From Halomonas campaniensis (GTDB taxonomy: Bacteria > Pseudomonadota > Gammaproteobacteria > Pseudomonadales > Halomonadaceae): 64,000 nt of DNA. Positions 1 through 8,621 of the stretch are shown here, piece by piece. Position 1 is the stretch's first letter, and each line of letters starts with the position of its first letter. The stretch is from contig NZ_JPUA01000032.1 of NCBI RefSeq assembly GCF_002211105.1, positions 1 through 64,000 of the forward strand. Reading direction: 5' to 3'. The translations under genes were made by a program, and so were the position numbers. Below the pieces are notes generated by a model, which saw only the letters and a program-made list of their open reading frames with translations, was not told where the DNA came from and did not search any database.

Positions 1-1129
1 GCTGCGGGTGGCGAACACCCTAAGCCGCAAGCAGCACCACGACTACTCCCACGAAGTTTATGACGCTATGGCGGGCTGTTTGGCGTGTAAATCCTGCGCG
101 GGGCAGTGCCCGGTCAAGGTCAACGTCCCTCAGTTCCGTTCACAGTTCTTGGAGGTCTACCACGGCCGCTACCTGCGCCCGCTGCGTGACTACGTGATTG
201 GCGGCACTGAATTTATGCTGCCCACCCTGGCCAAAGCCGCACCGCTGTATAACGCCGTGATTGGCCAGCGCTGGGTAGAGCAACTAATGCGCCGCACGCT
301 GGGCATGAGCGATTCCCCTCCGTTTTCCCGGGCCAGTGTTAAAAAGCAGCTCAACGCCTGGGGCGTTGCCGAGGCGACGCCGCTCTCACTGGCCCTGTTA
401 ACCGAGCAGCAGCGCGCCAACAGCGTGATTATCGTGCAGGACGCCTTCACCACTCACTTTGAAGCCAAGCTGGTCATGGACGTTGTGGAACTGCTATCGC
501 GTCTCAATCTACGCGTGTTCGTGATGCCCTATTCGGCTAACGGCAAACCGCTCCAGGTGCAGGGCTTTCTGGGTGCCTTCGAGCGCACCGCCGCCAAGCA
601 AGCCGAACGGCTACGCACCTTGGCCCGCTTTGATATCCCCATGGTGGGCATCGACCCGGCGATGACGCTCACCTATCGCCAGGAGTACATCAAAGCGCTA
701 GGCAATGAGGCGGTGCCGGAGGTGCTGATGCTACAGGAGTGGCTGGCGACCCGGATAAACACGCTTGCGCCCAACCAGCTTAAGCTAACCGACCCAGGGT
801 TTAAGCTGCTCTCCCACTGCACCGAGAAAACCAACGCGCCGGGTAGCCCTAAAGCATGGCAGCAGGTGTTCGCGGCGTTTGGGTTAGAGCTTGAGCTGAT
901 GGCCACCGGCTGCTGCGGCATGTCGGGCACCTACGGCCACGAAACCCGCAATGCCGCTACGTCAAAAACGATCTACGCCCAGTCCTGGCAGCCCCAGGTG
1001 GAAGCCGAAAACAACGCAGGTAAGTTACTGGCCACCGGTTACTCCTGCCGCAGCCAGGTGAAGCGCTACTCTGAACAAGTTCTGCTACATCCTTTGCAGG
1101 CGCTGCTCATTGCCCTAAAGCGCAGCTAA
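1..1129 (+). CDS. ydiJ: YdiJ-like FAD/4Fe-4S 2-hydroxyacid dehydrogenase, C-terminal part
   Basis: The reading frame is open at the left edge, so only about the last 375 residues are present. The family protein is about 1000 residues, with an N-terminal FAD-binding oxidase domain that is outside the window. The visible part has the ferredoxin-like cluster motif CLACKSCAGQCP near the start and a CCG-type cysteine motif, GCCGMSGTYGHE, near the C-terminus. Both are typical of the Fe-S half of YdiJ/D-2-hydroxyglutarate dehydrogenase-like enzymes, which oxidise a 2-hydroxyacid and pass electrons to the respiratory chain. A GTG at position 8 is internal, not a start. The substrate cannot be decided from this fragment. 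About 100 bases separate it from the efflux operon. Confidence 0.8.
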   Translation, partial: LRVANTLSRKQHHDYSHEVYDAMAGCLACKSCAGQCPVKVNVPQFRSQFLEVYHGRYLRPLRDYVIGGTEFMLPTLAKAAPLYNAVIGQRWVEQLMRRTLGMSDSPPFSRASVKKQLNAWGVAEATPLSLALLTEQQRANSVIIVQDAFTTHFEAKLVMDVVELLSRLNLRVFVMPYSANGKPLQVQGFLGAFERTAAKQAERLRTLARFDIPMVGIDPAMTLTYRQEYIKALGNEAVPEVLMLQEWLATRINTLAPNQLKLTDPGFKLLSHCTEKTNAPGSPKAWQQVFAAFGLELELMATGCCGMSGTYGHETRNAATSKTIYAQSWQPQVEAENNAGKLLATGYSCRSQVKRYSEQVLLHPLQALLIALKRS

Positions 1130-1130
1130 A

Positions 1131-1142
1131 GTTTGTACAAAC
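1131..1142. promoter_or_regulatory. Perfect 12-bp palindrome upstream of the efflux operon
   Basis: GTTTGTACAAAC is a perfect inverted repeat 91 bases upstream of the adaptor gene. TTGTAC inside it, together with TATAAC at 1154-1159, could form a weak promoter with a short 15-base spacer. A TetR-type efflux regulator would be a natural binder, but no regulator gene is in the window. The site is inferred from symmetry and position only. Confidence 0.3.
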
Positions 1143-1233
1143 ACTAAACCTTGTATAACGTTGAGGTAGCTAACGGCGTACAGCGCAAAAAGCTGTCACG
1201 CTGTTCATTGACTGTTATTTTTCAGGAGCTGCC

Positions 1234-2295
1234 TTGTTATCTCTACTTCCCTCTCTGACTCGTCTAGGCGCAGGCGCTGTTTTAACCCTGAGCCTAGCGG
1301 CCATGGCGGTCGCTCAGGAAAACCGTGTTGAGACGCAGGTAGTGGCGGACTCTCCTCGGATAGAGGTGTTGCCGTTGACCGGCAGCGTTAGCGCCCCACA
1401 AACCTCACAGCTGTCTAGCGCTGAAGCGGGTCAGGTCAGCGAGCTAACGGTTGAAATGGGCGACACAGTTACTCAGGGCCAGCCCCTTTTATCACTTGAT
1501 ACTCGCGATATTAGCCTGGAAAGCCAGCGGGCCCGCGCGGATCTTGCCCAGGCAGAAGCCGAGCGCGACGAAGCGCAGCGCTTAGTGAGCGAAGCCAATC
1601 AGCTCTCGGCGCAAAACTTTGCCGCCAGTGAACGACGCCAGCGTGAAAGCGCTTTGGCGGCGGCCCAGGCCACCCTTGAAGCGCGTCGAGCCGACTATAG
1701 TTTGGCCCAGCTGCAGCTTGAGCGTCACCAGATACGCGCGCCCTTTGACGGCATGGTCACCCACCGTGAGAGCAATATCGGTGAGTGGGTAAACCCTGGC
1801 GATACCCTGCTTACCCTGGTCGATTTAGCTTCCCTTCGCTTGGATTTCTCGGTGCCGCTCTCCGTCTATCAGCGCTTTGAAGGCTCTCAATTAGAGGTGC
1901 GCTTAGAAGGCAGCGATCAATGGCACCCGGCGCGCACCCTCGCGCGTATTCCTCTTGATGCCAGCTCAAGGCAGTTCCTGCTTCGCGCGGCGCCGGAAAC
2001 ACCACTTGAAATGCTACCGGGTATGGCGGTGGAAGGCCGTTTGCAGCTTAACGGCGAAAGCGGGCCCAGCGTGCCGCGGGATGCCCTCATTCGCCGTCCG
2101 GATGGCAGCGTTAGCGTTTGGTTAGCCCGCCAGAGCGAGGATACTTGGCAGGCGTTCGAGCAGCGGGTTGAGATCGGCAGCAGCTACCAAGGAGAGGTCG
2201 CTGTGAATGAGGGCCTGTCAGCGGGAGACCGCGTTATTGTCGTCGGAAATGAGCGGCTTGAAGAGGGACAAGAAGTGTCCCTGAGCGACGACTAA
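1234..2295 (+). CDS. RND efflux periplasmic adaptor (membrane fusion protein)
   Basis: 353 residues. The start is TTG at 1234, chosen because AGGAG lies 6 bases upstream at 1224-1228. Residues 1-27 form a signal peptide ending AVAQ. Then come a lipoyl/barrel-sandwich half with GQVSELTVEMGDTV, an alanine- and glutamate-rich alpha-hairpin coiled coil at about 85-165, the second lipoyl half (IRAPFDGMVTHRES), and beta-barrel domains. This is the HlyD/AcrA architecture, which bridges the inner-membrane pump and an outer-membrane channel. The transporter gene follows after 16 bases, so the two form one operon. No outer-membrane factor gene is adjacent, so the pump probably borrows a TolC-like channel. 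Substrate unknown. Confidence 0.88.
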   Translation: MLSLLPSLTRLGAGAVLTLSLAAMAVAQENRVETQVVADSPRIEVLPLTGSVSAPQTSQLSSAEAGQVSELTVEMGDTVTQGQPLLSLDTRDISLESQRARADLAQAEAERDEAQRLVSEANQLSAQNFAASERRQRESALAAAQATLEARRADYSLAQLQLERHQIRAPFDGMVTHRESNIGEWVNPGDTLLTLVDLASLRLDFSVPLSVYQRFEGSQLEVRLEGSDQWHPARTLARIPLDASSRQFLLRAAPETPLEMLPGMAVEGRLQLNGESGPSVPRDALIRRPDGSVSVWLARQSEDTWQAFEQRVEIGSSYQGEVAVNEGLSAGDRVIVVGNERLEEGQEVSLSDD

Positions 2296-2311
2296 GGAGC
2301 GATACCCGCAT

Positions 2312-5300
2312 ATGTTTGCCGCTATTATTCGTCACGGCATCTTGGTGAGCGTTATTACGCTGATCCTGCTGATTCTGGGGATAGCTGCGATTTGGCGCAT
2401 CCCGGTACAGATGATCCCCGACCTTGAAACCCGTGTGGTGGGCATCGAGACCCAGTGGCCGGGTGCCACGCCGCAGGATATTGAAAAGGATATCTTGATC
2501 GAGCAGGAGGAGTTCCTGCGTAATGTGCCCAATTTGCAGCGCATGGAGTCCACCGCCAGCAGCGGCAGCGCCGAAATCGAGCTGGAGTTCCCGTTTGGCG
2601 TAGACCTTACCGAAACCTTGATTCGGGTTAACAACGCGCTAAGCCAGGTACCCTCCTACCCCAACAATGTCGACCAGCCGCGCATTGTCGCTAACTCTTT
2701 TTCCGCTAACGCCTTTATGTACTTTAACGTTGGCCCACGGGAGGATAATCCGCGCCAGCTCGATATGCCGGCCATGCGCGATTACCTGGAAGATAACGTC
2801 CGCCCGCGCCTGGAGAGCGTTGCGGGCGTATCGGAAGTCACTGTTTCCGGTGGTGCAGAGCGGCAAATGCAGCTACTGATCGACCCCGAAGCGCTGGTCG
2901 CCCGTGAACTGAGTATCGCTGACATTCAGGACGCCCTTCAGGCCCGCAACCAGGATGTCTCCGGCGGCAACCTCGAGAGCGGCAAACGCCGCTACCTGCT
3001 GCGTACCGTGGGCCGTTTTGAGGATGTGGAGAGCCTTGAAGCGCTGATCCTCATCCGCGACGGCGACGCGGTCACCCGGCTAAGCGATGTGGCTGAAGTA
3101 CGCCAATCCTACGCCGAACTCACTTCTCGCGCTTACAGCTCGGATGGACAGCCGGTATTGAGCGTGCAGGTGCGCCGGGAGCCGGGCGCCAATGTGATCG
3201 ATATTAAGCGCGCCATGCTCGACGAAGTCGCAGCGCTTAATGAAGGTCTGCTAGCCGAGCAGGGCATGCGTATGACGCTCTCCAGCGACGACGTGCGCTA
3301 CGTGGAGTCGTCGATTGCCAATATCTGGGTCAACCTGGGGCTGGGCGCGCTGTTTGCCACCTTGGTGATGTACGCTTTCCTGCGCTCTGCCCGAGCAACC
3401 CTGGCTGGGGTGATTGGCATCCCTATCTGTACCATTGCTGCCTTTCTAGGCCTGCTGCTAGCGGGCCGCACGCTCAACGTTATTTCGCTGGCGGGTGTTG
3501 CTTTCGCCATTGGCATGACCATCGACAACACCATCGTCGTGCTGGAGAGCATTGAGACCCAACGCCGCCGTGGGCTGGCGCGTTTTGAAGCGGCTCTCGA
3601 GGGCGTCAAGCAAGTATGGCCCGCGGTGCTCGCCTCAACGCTGACCACTATTCTAGTCTTTGTGCCGATCTTCTTTATTCAGCAGGAAGCCGGGCAGCTC
3701 TACTCCGATATTGCGGTGGCCATCTCGACCTCGATTATTGTCTCCATGGTGGTCGCCATTACCGTTATTCCCACTCTGGGCGCGCACATCGATTTTCGTG
3801 GCAAGGAGAGCACCTCAACCACATCGCCACGCTGGGTACGCGGTTGCCTGTGGGTGGTTGATGGCATGATCCGTACGACCTCCCGACGTTTTCTCGCTAT
3901 CCTGCTGGGCATCGTGGGTGGTATCGGCATTTTTGTCTGGCTGACGCCCCCGGCTGAGTACCTGCCCGAAGGCGAAGAGGCCAAAACCTTTGCCAGTATG
4001 AACGCCCCTGCGAGTTACAACCTGGCCACCATGGATGCGATTGCCCAAACCCTGCAGCAAGAACTGGAACCCCATGTAGGCGCTGATCCAGAGGACTTCG
4101 AGCGCGGCGATACCGACATCCCGCCGATTCGCACCATGGGCATTCAAGCCGAAGCCCAAAGCCTACGGATCATTGCGGAAACCATCGACCCCACCCATAT
4201 TGAAGCGTTAATGGACGCCCTCACCCTGCGCTTTGAAAGATACCCAGACATGCGCGCCTTTGCCGCTCGCGGCTCGATTATCTCCAGCAATGACGGCGGA
4301 ACGCGCAGTATCACTTTGGATATTGCCGGTAACGATCTCAACGAGCTTTACACCACCGCCAATGCGATTTACCAACGTGCGCAAGACGTTTTCGATAACC
4401 CGCGCATCCAGTCACGCCCCTCCGCGCTGGATCTTGGCCAGCCGCTGATTGAGGTATATCCCAATTGGGAGCGCGCCGCAGAAGTCGGCCTTGATACCAG
4501 TGCCCTTGGCACCACCGTCGCGGTGCTCACCAACGGCGCCTACCTGGATGACTTTTATCTCGACGACGAGAAAATCGACCTTTACGGCTATGGCCCCGAG
4601 GCGGGCGATATCGACCTGGACGCCCTCGCCACCCTGCCCATCTATACGCCCTCAGGGATAAGCGTTCCGCTCAACACCCTCGCCGAAATTCGCGAAACCG
4701 TGGGAACGGCTACGTTGCGACGGGTAGACGGTCGCCGCAGCGTGACGCTGGACGTTATTCCACCGCGCAGCGTGGCGCTGGAAGCCGGTATCGAGCGGAT
4801 GCAGCGCGAGGTGATCGACCCACTGCGCGATGAGGGCGTCATACCCGCCAACATTAATGTCAGCGTGACCGGCGCGGGGGATCAATTAGACGCCACCCGC
4901 CAAGCGCTTACCGGCAATGCGTTAATCGCGTTGGCGATTGTGTATCTGCTGCTGGTGGCGATTTTTGCCCACTGGGGTTACCCGCTACTTATCCTCGCCA
5001 CTATTCCGTTAGGCGCCGCTGGGGGGATTGTGGGGCTATGGCTGATGAATACCGTGGGCGCTCAGCTGCCGAAAATTGGCTTGAATGCCATCAGTCAGCC
5101 GTTTGATATGATCACTATGCTGGGCTTTTTGATTCTGATGGGGACGGTGGTCAACAATCCGATACTGGTGGTTCATCAGGCGAGGGAGAATCTACGCACG
5201 GCGTCGATGGGCATTCGTGAAGCCGTTCAACAGGCGGTGGAGAGCCGTTTAAGGCCTATCGCCATGACGACTCTTACCACCCTGTGCGGCCTTTCACCGC

Positions 5301-5455
5301 TGGTGTTTCTACCCGGGGAAGGCACCGAGCTTTACCGCGGCGTCGGTGCCATTGTGCTATTTGGGCTGCTCGGCACGGCAATTGTCACCGTCACCTTCTT
5401 GCCAGCCCTTACCGTTGCCGTGCTCAGTTGGAGAACCCAACGGTCGGCGAACTAA
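2312..5455 (+). CDS. RND superfamily efflux transporter (AcrB/HAE1-like)
   Basis: 1047 residues, the usual length for a proton-driven tripartite efflux pump. The N-terminus has one membrane helix, followed by porter domains, a block of five or six helices from about residue 335, a second periplasmic region, and a final helix block from about residue 865. The proton-relay segment in the fourth helix reads GMTIDNTIVVLES. It has one aspartate followed by asparagine, where E. coli AcrB has two aspartates, which places it with the D-N subgroup of the family. The TM10 counterpart is GTVVNNPILVVHQ. The start codon follows AAGGAG at 2294-2299. The stop faces trpC across 12 bases. Substrate unknown. 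Confidence 0.9.
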   Translation: MFAAIIRHGILVSVITLILLILGIAAIWRIPVQMIPDLETRVVGIETQWPGATPQDIEKDILIEQEEFLRNVPNLQRMESTASSGSAEIELEFPFGVDLTETLIRVNNALSQVPSYPNNVDQPRIVANSFSANAFMYFNVGPREDNPRQLDMPAMRDYLEDNVRPRLESVAGVSEVTVSGGAERQMQLLIDPEALVARELSIADIQDALQARNQDVSGGNLESGKRRYLLRTVGRFEDVESLEALILIRDGDAVTRLSDVAEVRQSYAELTSRAYSSDGQPVLSVQVRREPGANVIDIKRAMLDEVAALNEGLLAEQGMRMTLSSDDVRYVESSIANIWVNLGLGALFATLVMYAFLRSARATLAGVIGIPICTIAAFLGLLLAGRTLNVISLAGVAFAIGMTIDNTIVVLESIETQRRRGLARFEAALEGVKQVWPAVLASTLTTILVFVPIFFIQQEAGQLYSDIAVAISTSIIVSMVVAITVIPTLGAHIDFRGKESTSTTSPRWVRGCLWVVDGMIRTTSRRFLAILLGIVGGIGIFVWLTPPAEYLPEGEEAKTFASMNAPASYNLATMDAIAQTLQQELEPHVGADPEDFERGDTDIPPIRTMGIQAEAQSLRIIAETIDPTHIEALMDALTLRFERYPDMRAFAARGSIISSNDGGTRSITLDIAGNDLNELYTTANAIYQRAQDVFDNPRIQSRPSALDLGQPLIEVYPNWERAAEVGLDTSALGTTVAVLTNGAYLDDFYLDDEKIDLYGYGPEAGDIDLDALATLPIYTPSGISVPLNTLAEIRETVGTATLRRVDGRRSVTLDVIPPRSVALEAGIERMQREVIDPLRDEGVIPANINVSVTGAGDQLDATRQALTGNALIALAIVYLLLVAIFAHWGYPLLILATIPLGAAGGIVGLWLMNTVGAQLPKIGLNAISQPFDMITMLGFLILMGTVVNNPILVVHQARENLRTASMGIREAVQQAVESRLRPIAMTTLTTLCGLSPLVFLPGEGTELYRGVGAIVLFGLLGTAIVTVTFLPALTVAVLSWRTQRSAN

Positions 5456-5467
5456 AAACGGGTGGCG

Positions 5468-6271
5468 TTAGAAAAACAGCCTTTTCAGCGCCAATCCCGG
5501 ATCACTTTCGCGCATAAAGGCTTCGCCGACCAGAAAGCCGTTAACGTTATGGTCGCGCATCAGCTCCACGTCATCGCGGGTATGAATACCCGATTCGGTA
5601 ATCACCGTGACGCCCTCAGGAATGCGCGGCAGCAGATCCAAAGTGGTATTCAGGCTGGTTTCAAAGGTATGTAGGTTGCGATTATTGATGCCGACCAGCT
5701 TTAGATCCAGCGCCAGGGCGCGCTCAAGCTCCTCGGCGTCGTGCACCTCGACTAGCACATCCATACCCAGCTGATTGGCTTGCTGGTGCAAATCGCGAAG
5801 CTGTGCGTCATCCAGGGCAGCAACAATCAGCAGAATACAGTCCGAACCAATCGCCCGCGCTTCACACACCTGGTAGCCGTGGGTGATAAAGTCCTTGCGA
5901 ATCACCGGCAGCGTGCAGACATCCCGAGCGGCAATGAGATAGTCTTCATGGCCTTGGAAAAAATCGGCGTCGGTAAGCACGGAGAGACAGGCAGCGCCGC
6001 CCTGGGCGTAGCTTTTGGCGATATCCGAGGGGTGAAACTCTTCACGAATAACACCCTTTGAAGGCGAGGCTTTTTTCACTTCGGCGATAATCGCCGGATC
6101 ACCTGTTGCAATGCGCGTATTAAGCGCCTCAATAAAGCCACGCGGGGCGCTCTGCTGCTCCCCGAGGGTGAGCAGATCCGCCTCTGAAACGGCCTGACGG
6201 CGCTCAGCCACTTCTTGGTCTTTGCGAGCAAGAATGCGCGTTAAAATAGTCGGCGTTGCCTGTTGAGTCAT
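5468..6271 (-). CDS. trpC: Indole-3-glycerol-phosphate synthase
   Basis: 267 residues, the full length for a monofunctional TrpC. It catalyses ring closure of CdRP to indole-3-glycerol phosphate in tryptophan synthesis. The beta/alpha-barrel signature segments are present in order: [10 protein letters not shown] near residue 63, [25 protein letters not shown] and GFLVGEAFM near the end. The start ATG at 6271 follows a purine-rich run. It lies 38 bases downstream of trpD in the same direction, so trpG-trpD-trpC is an operon. It is monofunctional, without the TrpF fusion seen in enterobacteria. Confidence 0.95.
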   Translation of the reverse strand: MTQQATPTILTRILARKDQEVAERRQAVSEADLLTLGEQQSAPRGFIEALNTRIATGDPAIIAEVKKASPSKGVIREEFHPSDIAKSYAQGGAACLSVLTDADFFQGHEDYLIAARDVCTLPVIRKDFITHGYQVCEARAIGSDCILLIVAALDDAQLRDLHQQANQLGMDVLVEVHDAEELERALALDLKLVGINNRNLHTFETSLNTTLDLLPRIPEGVTVITESGIHTRDDVELMRDHNVNGFLVGEAFMRESDPGLALKRLFF

Positions 6272-6309
6272 GGTGGTCTCTTTTTTTAAAGCTTATCTTG
6301 TTTAAGCAC

Positions 6310-7329
6310 CTACTGCTTAAAAACGCTGGTGAAGTGCGAAAGCTCTTTGAGTTTTTCGAGCGGCAGCTGAGAGGCCTGCGCGTCCTGAGCTACCATCACC
6401 CCCTCTTTTAAGGTATCCGCAACCCCCGAACAGTAGAGCGCGGCCCCAGCGTTTAGTGCGACCATATCGGCAGCGGCACCTTCACCGGAAAGCGCGGCCT
6501 TGACCAAGCGCAGACTGTCTTCGGCACTGGCGGCTTTCAGCGTTGAGAGGCTCTGGCGCTCAATGCCCAGCTCCTCTGAGGTAATGGTGTACTGGGTAAT
6601 CTCACCCTCTTTTAGCTCAGCGACCAGAGTAGGGCTAGCCAGGGAGATTTCATCCAGGCCGTCCTCTGAGTGGACGACCATCACGTGGCGGCTGCCCAGC
6701 GTTTTCAGCACTTCCGCCATTAATGGCACTAATTCTGGGGCGTAAACACCCAGCACCTGGTTCGGTGCGCCAGCAGGGTTGGTCAGCGGGCCCAAAATAT
6801 TAAACAGCGTGCGCACGCCCATTTCCCGGCGCGGGCCAATGGCATAGCGCATGGCCGGGTGGTGGTTGGGTGCAAACATAAAGCCTACGCCCACCTGCTC
6901 AATACAGCGCGCTACCTGATCAGGCTTGAGATCCAGGTAGATACCCGCCACATCGAACAGATCCGCACTGCCCGACGACGACGAAACGCTGCGATTACCG
7001 TGTTTGGCTACATGGGCTCCAGCGGCCGCGGCGACAAAACTGGCGGCGGTGGAAACGTTAAACAGGTTGGCGCCATCGCCACCGGTGCCGACAATATCCA
7101 CAACGTTGTCAGCACTCAGCTCAACGCGCTTCATCAACTCACGCATTACCTGGGCAGCGGCGCTAATTTCCGCGGCGCTTTCGCCTTTCATGGCGAGGCC
7201 TACCAGCAGGCCGCCAATTTGCGCATCGCTTGCATCGCCGGTCATGATCTGACGCATTAAAGCGTGCATGGCATCGAAAGTGAGGTCTTCGCGGCGCATC
7301 ACCGCATTAATCGCATCTCGCATTTGCAT
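6310..7329 (-). CDS. trpD: Anthranilate phosphoribosyltransferase
   Basis: 339 residues, full length. It transfers phosphoribosyl from PRPP to anthranilate. The PRPP-binding motif GTGGDG, the following NVSTAA, and KHGNRSVSS are all present between about residues 80 and 120. It sits 37 bases after trpG and 38 before trpC. In this strain its transcription must start from phage-derived DNA upstream of trpG or from internal promoters, because the prophage has separated the operon from its original upstream region. Confidence 0.96.
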   Translation of the reverse strand: MQMRDAINAVMRREDLTFDAMHALMRQIMTGDASDAQIGGLLVGLAMKGESAAEISAAAQVMRELMKRVELSADNVVDIVGTGGDGANLFNVSTAASFVAAAAGAHVAKHGNRSVSSSSGSADLFDVAGIYLDLKPDQVARCIEQVGVGFMFAPNHHPAMRYAIGPRREMGVRTLFNILGPLTNPAGAPNQVLGVYAPELVPLMAEVLKTLGSRHVMVVHSEDGLDEISLASPTLVAELKEGEITQYTITSEELGIERQSLSTLKAASAEDSLRLVKAALSGEGAAADMVALNAGAALYCSGVADTLKEGVMVAQDAQASQLPLEKLKELSHFTSVFKQ

Positions 7330-7366
7330 GAGCAGAGGGGCCCCTAAAAGCGTGTGAAACCGGCCA

Positions 7367-7987
7367 TTAGCCGCGTTTTAAAAAGTTGGCCAACAGCTCA
7401 TGGCCTTGGCGGGTAAGAATTGACTCGGGGTGAAACTGCACCCCTTCTATATCCAGTTCGCGGTGACGAAACCCCATAACTAAACCGGGGGTTACATCGT
7501 CATCGCCTGTCCAGGCAGTCACTTGCAAACAGTCGGGCAGGCTCGCTTTATCGACCACCAGGGAGTGATAGCGGGTAACCTCAACCGGGTTATCCAGCCC
7601 TTCAAACACGCCTTGGTTAGCGTGCAGCACGGCTGAGGTTTTGCCGTGCATCACCTGCGGCGCGCGCACGACCTTGCCACCATACACTTGACCAATCGCC
7701 TGATGCCCCAGGCAGACGCCTAAGATAGGCAGCTTGCCTGCAAAGTGTTTGATGGCGGCCATGGAAATTCCCGCCTCGTTGGGCGTGCAGGGACCGGGCG
7801 ACACCACCAGGTGCGTCGGCGCGTGCGCTTCAATTTGCTCAATGGTGATGTCGTCATTGAGATGAGTGATCACTTCCGCACCCAGCTCACCCAGGTACTG
7901 TACGATATTAAACGTAAAGCTATCGTAATTATCCAGCATCATCACTCTAGCGCTAATAACTGGCTGATTAGTATCAACATCACGCAT
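7367..7987 (-). CDS. trpG: Anthranilate synthase glutaminase subunit with phage-supplied N-terminus
   Basis: 206 residues. This class I glutamine amidotransferase feeds ammonia to TrpE. Catalytic Cys92 is in GVCLGHQ, and His186 and Glu188 are in HPES. The conserved family start [12 protein letters not shown] begins at residue 16, so the first 14-15 residues ([14 protein letters not shown]) are an extension encoded by prophage DNA beyond attL. The original start and its own 20-residue extension are at 56050-56142. Translation may use the ATG at 7987 or one of the two in-frame ATGs at the MMLDN segment. The ribosome site ahead of 7987 is weak. The phage appears to restore the frame so that the lysogen keeps making TrpG. 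Confidence 0.93.
   Translation of the reverse strand: MRDVDTNQPVISARVMMLDNYDSFTFNIVQYLGELGAEVITHLNDDITIEQIEAHAPTHLVVSPGPCTPNEAGISMAAIKHFAGKLPILGVCLGHQAIGQVYGGKVVRAPQVMHGKTSAVLHANQGVFEGLDNPVEVTRYHSLVVDKASLPDCLQVTAWTGDDDVTPGLVMGFRHRELDIEGVQFHPESILTRQGHELLANFLKRG
7923..7946. other. attL, prophage-host junction inside trpG
   Basis: A 24-base stretch matches 56063-56086 at 22 of 24 positions. It includes the identical blocks ATTATCCA (7928-7935) and CATCATCACT (7937-7946). Both copies encode the trpG residues MMLDN on the minus strand. Host trpG lies to the left, phage DNA to the right. The two mismatches mean that attP and attB were not identical, and the true exchange point is probably within one of the two blocks. 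Confidence 0.82.
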
Positions 7988-8001
7988 ATCTTGTCTCGTC
8001 G

Positions 8002-8022
8002 TTACCCAGCCTGTTACCCAGG
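8002..8022. repeat. Candidate integrase arm-type sites, left arm
   Basis: TTACCCAG at 8002-8009 and TTACCCAGG at 8014-8022 are direct repeats 12 bases apart, 56-76 bases inside attL. The same 9-mer occurs three times near attR (55893-55953). Tyrosine integrases bind arm repeats on both sides of the core, and this distribution fits that role. The inference is from sequence repetition and position. Confidence 0.55.
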
Positions 8023-8056
8023 TGTGCTATCGGTTGAGCTTTTTTCTCGATTCTGA

Positions 8057-8062
8057 ATTGTA
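8057..8062 (-). promoter_or_regulatory. Candidate -10 box for the rewired trpGDC operon
   Basis: On the minus strand TACAAT lies 70 bases upstream of the trpG start at 7987, in phage-derived DNA. No convincing -35 is visible at the correct distance. Some promoter must exist in this segment or further into the prophage, since the original trp upstream region is now at the other end of the element. Confidence 0.25.
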
Positions 8063-8199
8063 TCGTCTGAGCGTTGATGTCGCCATTCTAATCAGGCGCA
8101 AGGGATTATGAGTGCAAAGCGGTATCCACCAGGGTCGCGCCTGCCATGCGGTCTTGCGCATAACAAGCGGCTTTATCGCCTTCCTATGCTTACATTATC

Positions 8200-8205
8200 T
8201 ATAAT
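8200..8205 (+). promoter_or_regulatory. Candidate -10 box (TATAAT) upstream of the 8262 gene
   Basis: A perfect TATAAT lies 57 bases upstream of the ATG at 8262 and abuts the inverted repeat at 8206-8226. The -35 region is poor, so activity may need an activator, or the adjoining repeat may be the operator. Confidence 0.4.
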
Positions 8206-8237
8206 GGTTGCAGTCAGTCAGCAACCAAACAGCAACC
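8206..8237. repeat. Triple half-site element, copy 1 (GGTTGC/GCAACC)
   Basis: GGTTGC (8206-8211), a 9-base spacer, GCAACC (8221-8226), a 5-base spacer, and a second GCAACC (8232-8237). It sits between the candidate -10 and the start of the 8262 gene. An element of the same geometry with altered half-sites is at 8581-8612. It may be an operator, or an RNA hairpin with two alternative 3' arms. Confidence 0.5.
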
Positions 8238-8261
8238 ACCAATTGCCGAAAGGATTTCAAG

Positions 8262-8468
8262 ATGTCTATACAAGCGCGACTGGAAGGCGGGCCGTGGGAT
8301 GGTAAGAGCCTAAAGCTTACCGCTGAGGTTCCATATCTCAATATGCCTGAGCCAGTGAAAATGCCTGAAATTGTGGGCCACGACAGCTTTGACAGCATTG
8401 AGAATATTTACCAGTACCGGCTTTATCAGCGTATGCCTGATGGCATGGTGGTATATCGAATAGCTTAA
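8262..8468 (+). CDS. Small phage protein of unknown function
   Basis: 68 residues starting MSIQARLEGGPWDGKS. ATG at 8262 is preferred over an upstream in-frame ATG because GAAAGGA lies directly before it. The LEGGPWDGKS opening and the C-terminal YQYRLYQRMPDGMVVYRIA segment resemble a class of short actinobacterial and phage proteins that begin with a 'GGPxDG' motif. I do not know their function. It stands alone between attL and the SRAP gene, flanked by the two triple half-site elements, and probably has its own promoter. Confidence 0.6.
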   Translation: MSIQARLEGGPWDGKSLKLTAEVPYLNMPEPVKMPEIVGHDSFDSIENIYQYRLYQRMPDGMVVYRIA

Positions 8469-8580
8469 GAGCACGGCGGATTTTGAATCCGCGCAGCTAT
8501 ACTTTTGAGGCCGCGCTTGCACAAGGCTTTATAATAAAAACAGCATCTTACGGATTTACTATATTTACATACAGCACATT

Positions 8581-8612
8581 GGTCGCGCTGGTTCTGCGAC
8601 CAAACTGCGACC
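8581..8612. repeat. Triple half-site element, copy 2 (GGTCGC/GCGACC)
   Basis: GGTCGC (8581-8586), 9 bases, GCGACC (8596-8601), 5 bases (AAACT), and GCGACC (8607-8612). The geometry equals that of copy 1, and all three half-sites carry the matching substitution (T to C on one strand, A to G on the other). It lies just beyond the 3' end of the SRAP gene, in a gene-free stretch (8469-8621) that otherwise shows only a GCGGAT/ATCCGC hairpin at 8476-8492. Confidence 0.5.
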
Positions 8613-8621
8613 AGTGGATTG

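Noticed and set aside
1582-5517. Many open frames on the minus strand and in other frames across the efflux genes
   Set aside because: They are shadows of the GC-rich RND genes, with no ribosome sites and no protein-like composition.
8470-8530. tRNA-like hairpin GCGGAT-TTTGA-ATCCGC, similar to a tRNA-Gln anticodon arm
   Set aside because: No acceptor stem, no D arm of correct length, no TTCGA-type T arm. Only the single hairpin fits, so no tRNA or tRNA fragment is claimed.
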